The notes below the pieces were generated by a model, which saw nothing but the letters and a program-made list of their open reading frames with translations, ran no database searches and was not told where the DNA came from. Positions 28,635 to 38,300 of a DNA stretch of 64,000 nucleotides are shown here, in pieces. The translations under genes and the position numbers were made by a program. Numbering within the stretch: position 1 is the first letter of the stretch; every line of letters begins with the position of its first letter. The DNA comes from Candidatus Coprovivens excrementavium (GTDB lineage: Bacteria; Bacillota_I; Bacilli_A; RF39; UBA660): assembly GCA_944363975.1 (NCBI GenBank), contig CALVVU010000004.1:124001-188000 (forward strand), given 5' to 3'.

Positions 28635-29759
28635 CTACTTCTCCTTACTAATCAAATTAATATTAGCTGGACATACAAAATTACATAAACCACATCTTAT
28701 ACAAGATGAATCTAATTTTGGTGCTAATGGATTAATTCCTACAGGACATATATCAACGCATTTACCACATTTTATACATTTAGAAGGTACAATATTTTCC
28801 TTTGGAAAAATAAATATTGATTTAATATTATCCGTTACTATAAGAGAATCTAAATTATCACATTTAACTCTACGCATAAAATTATTTAGATAAATATCTC
28901 TATCGCTGTAATCAATTTTAATTATTTCTTTAATTATCTCTCCAACATTTGCTCCATACTTAGTTTTTATTACATAGGCTTTATTAGGATCACCTAAATT
29001 AACTGTTATATATCTTTCAGAAACCGGTAAACCATTCTTTATAGCAAAATAAATTTTATATAAAGCAAAAGAATCTAAAAATAAAATATCTCCATACTTA
29101 TATTCTTTAAAAAACTTCTTAGCAACAATTTGATTAGTATTATAAGGAAAAACATCCTCAATAACTTTTAAATTAACATCTTGATAATTATTAATTACAC
29201 CCTTAACCGCATTAACATTATTATCATCATATTTATTTAATAACAGATAAGCATCAATATTAAAACGTTTAGCAAGTAATTCAATTGTCTCTAATAACTC
29301 TTTCACATTATCTTGAAATAAATAGTTATTATTAAATTGATATGGTTCAACATCCATTGCATTAACAATTAATAAACGACTATTGCCTTTTAATTTATTA
29401 ACAATTAATTTATTTTCATAATCAATGCCTAAAGATTCACATCTTTTAATAATTTCCTCTTTTTTTACATCCTTAATATCATCTAAAGCTTCTTCACTAA
29501 CAAACGAAGAATCCGATTTATCATTATTAACTTTAATAATACCATTTTCTAATTCAACATTTCCAGATACTGTAGCATAAGACTTTATACCACTAGTTGA
29601 TTCTTTAATAAGCTGATTGATATATAAATAATCATTATCCTTTACATATATAGTATCTCCTTCGCGAACATAAATTTCTGTACTATTAGGAGTTAAATAA
29701 TCTAATCTTTCAATATCTATTCTTTTTTCATCATTATTAAACTTATAAGTTAGTTTCAA
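28635..29759 (-). CDS. RnfC-like iron-sulfur protein, orphan
   Basis: 374 aa, related to RnfC, the peripheral subunit that in the full complex holds FMN and contacts NADH. The family phrase LIVNAMDVEPY is present, but the glycine-rich GxGGAGFP segment that should precede it is missing. The C-terminus carries two 4Fe-4S motifs, CIKCGKCVDICP (from about residue 328) and CIRCGLCNFVCP (from about 353). The start is a TTG with a modest GTGGTG site, so expression may be low. It lies between uvrC and the RnfD-like gene. NADH oxidation by this protein is doubtful; an electron-transfer scaffold role is inference. Confidence 0.8.
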   Translation of the reverse strand: MKLTYKFNNDEKRIDIERLDYLTPNSTEIYVREGDTIYVKDNDYLYINQLIKESTSGIKSYATVSGNVELENGIIKVNNDKSDSSFVSEEALDDIKDVKKEEIIKRCESLGIDYENKLIVNKLKGNSRLLIVNAMDVEPYQFNNNYLFQDNVKELLETIELLAKRFNIDAYLLLNKYDDNNVNAVKGVINNYQDVNLKVIEDVFPYNTNQIVAKKFFKEYKYGDILFLDSFALYKIYFAIKNGLPVSERYITVNLGDPNKAYVIKTKYGANVGEIIKEIIKIDYSDRDIYLNNFMRRVKCDNLDSLIVTDNIKSIFIFPKENIVPSKCIKCGKCVDICPVGINPLAPKLDSSCIRCGLCNFVCPANINLISKEK

Positions 29760-29775
29760 CTAAAACACCACATTT

Positions 29776-31548
29776 CTATTCTTTTTCATACTTACTATCT
29801 AAATATTTTTTTAACTCTAGCGCCACACTTCCCGGTAATATTTCTTCTAATTCTTCTACCGATGCCAATTTAATTTTAGAAATACTACCGAATTTTTTTA
29901 TCAACTGTTTCTTTCTTGCTGGTCCAATGCCTTCAATATCATCTAAAACACTACTAATACTACCTTTACTTCTTAACGTTCGATGATAGTTAATAGTAAA
30001 TCTGTGTACCTCATCCTGCATTCTAGTTAGATAATGAAATACATTACTCATTCTATCTATATTAATAACACTTAAATCAGAAGAAATCAAGTCATTAGTT
30101 CTATGTTTATCATTTTTTTTAAGACCTACTACCTTAATATCTAAATGTAACAAATTTAAAATATCTAAAGCTGCCCTAATTTGATTCTCTCCACCATCAA
30201 CAATTATTAAATCAGGTAACGAGCTTCTTTCAACTAGAGCTCTTTGATAACGACGATATAATATTTCTTTCATCGTATTATAATCATCATTTACATCAAC
30301 AGACACCTTATATTTACGATATTCATTCTTAGCTGGCTTTCCATCTATAAAAACTACCATCCCTGATACCGCAAAACTACCAAATAAATTAGAATTATCA
30401 AAAACATCTATTCGATAAATATTATCCATTCCAAGTAATTTTGCCAATTCATCATTGGCTTTACTAGTCCTCTCTTCATCTCTTTGAATTTCTTCAAATT
30501 TATTATTTAAATTTAATTTAGCATTATCAAAAGCCATTTTTAATAAATCCTTTTTAATACCCTTTTGAGGAATTAAAATGCTACTATCAACAAAAGAACT
30601 GATATTTTCAACATTTATTGTTTCCGGTACTAATATTTCTTTCGGAATCTCATGACGAGCATAAAACTGAATAATATAATTTTCAACTTCGTCTTCGATT
30701 TCCAAATGTAAAGGATATATAACATTTTTATGATTTAAAAGTTTACCATTACGAATAAATAATATCTCAATCGATATATATCCATTATTAACATAATAAG
30801 AAACAACATCACGATTTACAAAATCATGTAATTCAACTTTCTGTTTATCTAAAACAACATCTATATATTCTAACTCTTTCTTTAAATCAAGAGCCATTTC
30901 ATAGTTAAGACTTTCACTATATTTATTAATTCTTTCCATAATTTTGTTCTTTAATATATCATCATTGCCTCTTAAAAAAGATAAAATTTCTGTTTCCATC
31001 TCATGAACCTTATCTTCATCAACATTTTTGCTACAATATCCCAAACACTCCCCAATATGATAATAAAGACAAACTTCCTTAGGATTTCCTTCACATTTTT
31101 TCAATGGATACAACCTATTCAACAAATTAACTATTTTTCTTGCTGCAAAAGCATTAGGATAAGGACCAAATAATTTCTTTCCATCTTTCTTTTTTATTTT
31201 TAAATATCTAGAAACTTTTAATCGAGGATAAGGTTCTTTTATATATTCAATATAAGGATAACTTTTATCATCTGTAAGCATAATATTATATTTAGGATTA
31301 AATTCTTTAATAAGATTAATTTCTATTATAAAGGCTTCTAATTCCGAAGATGCAACTATATATTGAAAATCATCTATTAAACTAACCATCTTTGCTGTTT
31401 TACCTGTATGTGTTCTATTAAAATAAGAAGATAACCTTTTATTTAAATCTTTAGCCTTTCCAACATATATTATCGTTCCATTCTTATCTTTCATCTGATA
31501 AGAACCTGGTTTATGTGGAACTAAAGCTAATTTATCTTTAAATTTCAT
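29776..31548 (-). CDS. uvrC: Excinuclease ABC subunit C
   Basis: Makes both incisions in nucleotide excision repair with UvrA and UvrB. About 590 aa: N-terminal GIY-YIG nuclease (KPGSYQMKDKNGTIIYVGKAKDL), a UVR motif near residue 200 (YSESLNYEMALDLKKELEYID), the RNase H-like nuclease (RIDVFDNSN, DLIIVDGGENQI) and C-terminal helix-hairpin-helix (IEGIGPARKKQLIKKFGS). Of two adjacent ATG codons the second gives the better spacing (6) to AAGGAGG. It overlaps the upstream phosphatase gene, so translation is probably coupled. Confidence 0.97.
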   Translation of the reverse strand: MKFKDKLALVPHKPGSYQMKDKNGTIIYVGKAKDLNKRLSSYFNRTHTGKTAKMVSLIDDFQYIVASSELEAFIIEINLIKEFNPKYNIMLTDDKSYPYIEYIKEPYPRLKVSRYLKIKKKDGKKLFGPYPNAFAARKIVNLLNRLYPLKKCEGNPKEVCLYYHIGECLGYCSKNVDEDKVHEMETEILSFLRGNDDILKNKIMERINKYSESLNYEMALDLKKELEYIDVVLDKQKVELHDFVNRDVVSYYVNNGYISIEILFIRNGKLLNHKNVIYPLHLEIEDEVENYIIQFYARHEIPKEILVPETINVENISSFVDSSILIPQKGIKKDLLKMAFDNAKLNLNNKFEEIQRDEERTSKANDELAKLLGMDNIYRIDVFDNSNLFGSFAVSGMVVFIDGKPAKNEYRKYKVSVDVNDDYNTMKEILYRRYQRALVERSSLPDLIIVDGGENQIRAALDILNLLHLDIKVVGLKKNDKHRTNDLISSDLSVINIDRMSNVFHYLTRMQDEVHRFTINYHRTLRSKGSISSVLDDIEGIGPARKKQLIKKFGSISKIKLASVEELEEILPGSVALELKKYLDSKYEKE

Positions 31549-32014
31549 CATCAGCCTCCTTATTTAATAGATAATTATATAAGCCTATACATCCTTGATA
31601 AATTAAATCATAAACAGTATCAAAATCACCTGTATACCAAGGATCATCTATATCCTTGTTTTTATTATCTGTATATTCTAATAATAAATGTATTTTATTT
31701 TCAACATCAGGTCCTAAAATACGTATAACATCTCTTTTATTTCGTTCTTCCATTACGATAATATAATCATATAATTTGTAGTCTTCTTTCTTTATCTGCA
31801 TCGCTTTATGACTTTCACATGTAATTCCTTCTTTTATAAGCTTTTTCTTGGCTTGTGGATATATATCATTACCGAGCTCTTCCATACTAGTGGCTCTTGA
31901 TACACAACTAAGCATATATCTTTTATTATTTTTATAAATAATATCTTTAAAAATCATCTCTGCCATAGGACTTCTACATATATTTCCATAACATACAAAT
32001 AGAATATTATACAT
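31538..32014 (-). CDS. Low-molecular-weight protein tyrosine phosphatase
   Basis: 158 aa. The active-site P-loop CYGNICRS (Cx5R, residues 8-15) is at the start and the general-acid Asp is in DDPWYTGDFDTVYDLI near residue 125, both complete. Substrates in such bacteria range from phosphotyrosine to phosphoarginine proteins; the sequence alone does not decide. It overlaps uvrC by about 11 bases. The start has AAGGTGATAAT upstream. Confidence 0.92.
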   Translation of the reverse strand: MYNILFVCYGNICRSPMAEMIFKDIIYKNNKRYMLSCVSRATSMEELGNDIYPQAKKKLIKEGITCESHKAMQIKKEDYKLYDYIIVMEERNKRDVIRILGPDVENKIHLLLEYTDNKNKDIDDPWYTGDFDTVYDLIYQGCIGLYNYLLNKEADDEI

Positions 32015-32085
32015 ATTATCACCTTACAATATTATATCATAAAACATATATATTTTTATGTAGTATCAATCAAAAAATAAAAAAA

Positions 32086-32108
32086 ACTGTACTTGAAATA
32101 CAGTTTTA
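32086..32108 (-). terminator. Terminator of the giant-protein operon
   Basis: Stem ACTGTA/TACAGT followed on the minus strand by TTTTTTTT, just past the stop of the 70-aa gene. Confidence 0.85.
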
Positions 32109-32318
32109 TTTTTTTAACGATTTCTCAGTATCAGTATAAGAAGTTATTGTACCATGAACCATTTTTGTAAACAATTCAGAAGATACTGGTTTATTTAAAT
32201 CATCATTTTCATTATTTAATAAATAATCAATATAGTTAAATTCTCTCTTATTATCATATTTTTTTACTATTTCTAAACATTCTTTTAAAGAAAGTAATTT
32301 TTCTTTTTCATTCATCAT
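32106..32318 (-). CDS. Small hypothetical protein coupled to the giant protein (70 aa)
   Basis: No family is recognised. It is soluble, charged and mostly helical (LLSLKECLEIVKKYDNKREFNYIDYLLN). Its ATG overlaps the TGA of the 2335-aa gene (ATGA), so it is made by translational coupling, and the terminator follows at once. The arrangement suggests a partner of the giant protein, such as a chaperone, regulator or immunity-like factor. That is inference only. Confidence 0.65.
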   Translation of the reverse strand: MMNEKEKLLSLKECLEIVKKYDNKREFNYIDYLLNNENDDLNKPVSSELFTKMVHGTITSYTDTEKSLKK

Positions 32319-35300
32319 AGTGTAACTCCTTCACTCTTCTTCATTTCTCGTAGTTCTTCAATAAATTCTTCCATACTGAATATAGCATCGTCACGACGTT
32401 TCAATATCATATTTAAAATTTCATCTACTCGATACTTATCAAGACCTGTTGCATAATCTCTAAAAATATTTTTATAATCTTCATCACTCAATAATTTAAC
32501 TTTCTCTATTGTATCAGTAACAACAGATAAATCAAGGTCTATTTCACCATTTTTATATCTATTAAATAAAATTTGATAAATAGGAATTCTATGCACTCCA
32601 TTAGGTGTGTACGAGTAATCAGCTTTTAATGATTGCGGATTGTCTATAAATCTAAATGATTGTTCTTTGTCAATTCCTCTAACACAATTTGAACTATCAA
32701 TAATAAAATTACCTACAAAACAATCAAAATTACATAATAAGAAATCCACAACATACTCTCTTAATAATGCAGATGAGTATTGGTAATCTAATGCACCACC
32801 ATTACTAACCCAATCTTCCAAAACTTTAGAATTTTCCGAACTAATTTCAACTAATTCTTGTTTAGAAATTTTCATGCTACCACCAATACTTTCAACTTTA
32901 ACAGCTGTTGATGGTGATAAAAATTCTTGTAATCTAGAAGCAGCTTCTTGAATATCAGCTCTAAATGGTTGAGAATCATGTTTCTTTTTGTCAACAGATG
33001 GTTTTAACAAATAAGTGTTATCCCCTTCTTTATATTTATACATAATACCAGACTCACCCATTGCTGCAGTCTCTAAAGTAATTATTTCTTCTTTCGTACA
33101 TCCCTTTAACACTAAAAGCGTTTTTCTATAAACACCAATTCTCGATAATTCTTTCTTACAATCTGGTAAATCAACAATAATCTGACCCACAACAGATTCC
33201 ATTTCAATCAAAGATTTAGTAAAGAATTGGAAAGAAATTTCTCCATTACGATACTTAGTATTTAAAACATTCAAACAATAATCAATTTTCTTTCTGATCC
33301 TTTCTTCTGGAGTATTTGTTTTTATACCATCAATAAAAATTGAACGCATCGCTTCATAATTAGGATTATACATGTATTCTTCTTTAGCTTTTCTTAAATC
33401 TTCTTTCTTCTTTTCATCATAAGCTTTAATATTAAATTTAATTATTGGAATATCAACGCCAAGCATCTCTGAAAAGAATTTTGCTGCTCTAATAGTATCT
33501 TCATTAGGAGCATCTCCAATACAAGCAAATGCACAAGGTAACATACCTTCTCTAAAACCTGCTACTTCATTATAACCAGAATGTTTAAAACAACTACATT
33601 GATTCAAAGCATCGATATTAGTAAATGAATTTTTACTTGCCGTTGGTTCCATTTTATAACCGCCATGTTCAACATATAAGTCTCGACCATTCATAAATAA
33701 CATAAAATTTTTAGGTAAGTCATTAAATAAATATATAACACCATTCGGATTAGTATTATGAAGAAACCAAAAACCTTTATCAGAAATACTTGAAGTAGAT
33801 AATGTTGAAGCTCCTTCTAGTTTTGTCCATAAAGAAGGCTCTTTCATTAACTTTTCGGCAAAGCCACTCATATTTGAATCATAAGAATAAAGTCTATGAG
33901 CTAAGAAATTAAACTTTTCTGAATTCATTTCAATAATCGTAACACCATAAGGATTATTTGGATCATCTTTTTCTAATCTATCACTTTTAATATCATCTAT
34001 TCTAGTAAGACGACCATTAAATTGATAGTTATGAAGCTTTCTTATTTTATTTATTATTTCTCTTACTTCATCACAATAATCAAGAGCTCCATCCTTTTGG
34101 CGAATAAATTTTGACATTAACTCTTTTAATTCATTAATATTTTCAGATTCAATAACCCTACTCATTAAAATAATAATACTTGCATCTTTTTTAGTATAAA
34201 AACATTCTTCAAATATTTCTTTTGCTTTTTCTTTACCATATTGTTTAATAATATCTTCTCTAACAATTTTCAAATTAGGAAAATTTTTTAATTGGAAATT
34301 ATTAAAATCAGTAGCAAGTAAGGATACGTTATTATAACCAAATAAAGTAGCTAAAACATTTTTTATTTCACAAATATCATCAGTATTCATTTTCTCTTGC
34401 CAGAAACTCTCAGTAAATTCATCATATGCAACTAATTCATCATAAGTATTAATTCCAAAAACATTTTCACCAATAATAATCTTTCTTAAATTTCGAACAT
34501 CAGCTTCTGTTAAATCATCTCTAAAATTAATAATATCGGTAACTAAAGGTTTAATTTTTTCAAAATATCTAAACGCATAATGTACACGTTTATCATCAGC
34601 AACAAATATATTATATTTACAAATAATATCATAGTAGTCAGTAACTAATTTTTCATTATGTGTTTTAATCTCTTTAGCTACCAAAGAAGCTGCTGGTGTA
34701 TTGTATTTAATAATATCTAAAACAAAATCAGCACCAAACAATGGGTATATATATTTAACAACATCATAATTAAATATTGGATTCTTTTCTAATGTGTTTA
34801 ATTTTCCAGTCTTACTTAAAATTTCCAAAGCATCCTTTAAAACAGTACGAATTTCAACATCAAACATTTCAATATCTAAATAAGGTAAAGACATGACAAG
34901 CTTTCTAAAAGTTGCTCCATCACGACTAATTAAATTACTATTATCTAAATTAATACCTTTTGCAAAAACATCTCTTAATCTTTGGTCATTTTTATCTAGT
35001 ACAACATCATGAGATAAGTTGCTTAAAAAATAATCTACAACAAACTCACAATTCTTCTGATTATTCATATCGAAAGTATCATAATGAATTATCTCAAGTA
35101 TTTTAGGAACAGTTAAATAACTTCTATCAACCAATGTCAAATCTCCAACATGAGCAAAAACATTTGCATTAAAGAATTGTTCAGGAACAGTAAAGAATGC
35201 TGTTGGATAAGTACATAAAGCTTTAATAACTAATTCTTCATCCAAATCAATCACATTAGTAATTCTATTAATTAAGTCTCCTCTTATACTCAAAGCTTTA

Positions 35301-38300
35301 CACACTAATTCTTTAAACCTATCCATACTATTAGGAAACTTAAAAATAAAATCAACATTAACATCTAACAAACTACTACATATATCAAAATCAGTTTTTA
35401 ATTTTTCAGGTAAAAAAGTATATACAGCTCCATAATCATACGAAACAAGTTTTAATGCTGTTTCTTTATCAGTAATTAAGCCAGGAACATATTTAAAAAC
35501 AATTGGGTAATCAAGCAAATAATTCTTAGCAAATTCAATAATCTTCGGATCGTCGGCATTAACATAACTAAAGACACGTTCATCTAGTTTAATCGCAACT
35601 TCTAGTATTTCTAAATCGTTTCTAAATTCAGTATTTAAATAATAATACAAATTACTAACTGAATCTAAATTAGATGATCCTAACAAATTCAAAATAAGTT
35701 TTTTATTATCTAAAATACTTGGAACATATCTATATAACTGCGGATATTCATAAATTTGTTCTTTAACCATATTTATAATATCAGCATCATTAATATCAGC
35801 AATCGAAATATAATACATTGGATTCTCTAAAAAATACTTTTTAGCTATTTCATATTTTTTCTTTAATGCCGCTTCAGAATCAACCAAATAATTATCAATC
35901 CAACTAATAATAATTTTTTTATTATCAGCATTTTCAAGAATTTCATCAATCATAGAAAGAGCTGTCTCATCTCTAGGTAATTCATCTAATCTTAAAGACA
36001 ATAAGAAACTTTCTTTATTAGAAAAATCATAATTCATATATTTAGAAGTATCTATTTCAAATGAATCTAAAAAAATTTTTATTTCATCTCTTAAATACCA
36101 ATTATTTCTAATAAACAGTACAAATTCATAAATAAAGTCATATTTATCATTTTCGTAAAGTTCATTAAGTACATCTTTAAATAAATTAGATAAAGTATTA
36201 TCAGCAGAATTAATTAAATCATTTGCCATCGCTAATAAAGTTTTAGTTTCTAAATTAATAAGTAAACTCTTCTCTACATTAATATTATTTTTTAAAGCAA
36301 CCTTTATTATCGAAACTGAAGTCTTATCAGAAAATTTATATCCAGTATTCAAAGCTGTTAAAATAGTATTCTCATCAAGATATCCTGAATAAAAATCTAC
36401 CACATTAGGATAAGAAGAAACAATTTCTTTAATAACTTCAATATTTAAATACTTAGATTCTAAATAATTTAACAAGGAAATATTCATATTTAAAAGAGTA
36501 ACCAAATCTTTAGAACTAATAGAAGAATATATTAACTCACTACATAATCTTGGATCTTCTTTAACAATAATCTTCAACAAATTAATATCTTTACGCTTCT
36601 CAACATCTAATAATTTGATAAGAGAAGGTTTTTCTTTAATAAATTGAACAAGTACTTCAAAATCGTCCGTTATTTCTGGGAAGAATATAATATATCGATA
36701 ATCTACTTGAATTTTACTTTTTAAATAATCTAACTCTTCTTTTGTAAAGCTCATTTTCTTTAAATAAATGTTAAAATATCTATTTTCACAGACTTGTTTT
36801 TCCGGAAAATATCCGCCTAATAACGCTCTTTTTAAGACATCTTCTTCAATCTTATCAGTATAATAAGATATAAAGTCATAATATCCTCTAGTTACCATCT
36901 TCCTGATTATAAAGAGTTTAGTATCAGAATTAATCGAAAACGAATTTAATAATTCCAACGTTCTTTCTAAACTGATATGATTTAAAACTCTTGACAAAAA
37001 TATTTTATTATTAACCATTTCTCTAATATCAACAATATTAAAAATTTCATAATCATCTTCATTTAAATATTTAGTCAAATCTTTACAATTTATATTAATT
37101 ATATTTTGCATTTTAGAAAGAGAATCTTTACTAAAACCTACTTTATACATATTTATAAATAATTCAGTTGCTTCTGAGAAGTACAAATATTCTTTTTTTT
37201 CTTTCAATTGTTCTAAAGTCTTAACTAAATCTTCTTCATTTTCTAAAGTAACAAATTTTTTTATAACTTCTCCGTTAAGAACCGGATATTTTTTAAACAT
37301 TTCAAAATCATAACCAGAATTCAATAATAACTCAACATTGTCACCATATATTTTATCGACTACTTCAAGTATTTCAAATCTTCCCATTTTTATAAATTTA
37401 CGAATTATTATCCCTGCAAAATGAAATGAAGAATTTAAATCCTCTGTATCAGGTAATCTACCATTTAATAATTCGTAATACAAATCTCCTATTTCCTTAA
37501 CAACATCATTATCATGATAAAATGATAAATATCTAACTCCTCTTTTATCACCGTTTTTTAAAAGATGTAAAACAGTTGCCGGTGTTAAAGAACGATCATC
37601 GTCCATATAAGGTTTAATGTCATCAAAAGTCATACCACTTAAAATTGCTTTTTCTAAAACAGAAGAATTCGGATTATTTTCAAGTAATTCTTTTAAATAA
37701 GAAGCGTCTTTATCTAAAAACAGTTCTTTTAAAACTGGAATATTTTGAACATAATCTGGCAATTTTAAGTACTCTTCATACGTAAGAGTATCAAAACCAA
37801 GTTCTTCTAATTCAAATTCCGATATATATAGATTATCAATATCTAAAACTTCGTAATGACCTTCTTTAACGAATTTAAATAATAAAACTTTCGGTAAAAT
37901 AACATCCCCATATTTTGCTTTAGCATCTAAAAATAGCTCAAATTTAATTTTATCAGCATATCTAGTAACAATTTTTTCGTCATAAGTATAAAGTAAAGGT
38001 AAATATTCATTTTTCATAGCAAAAGCTTCAATAAATACATCTCTATTTTTCCACTTAGAAACATGTCTAACAAAAACATCGACATTAAAGCCAATTTCTA
38101 TCAATCTAGAAGCAACATTTAAAGAAATATCAAAATCTGTATAATTATCGAAAAAACTCCAATCCCCTACTAAAACACCGCATAAAAAATTATAAGCATC
38201 AGAATTATCATAATAAGGTTCCAAAACATATTTACCTGTATTATGCAAATTCAAAACATATTCAAAGCATTCAATATTAGATAGTATAGAAGTCAAACTA

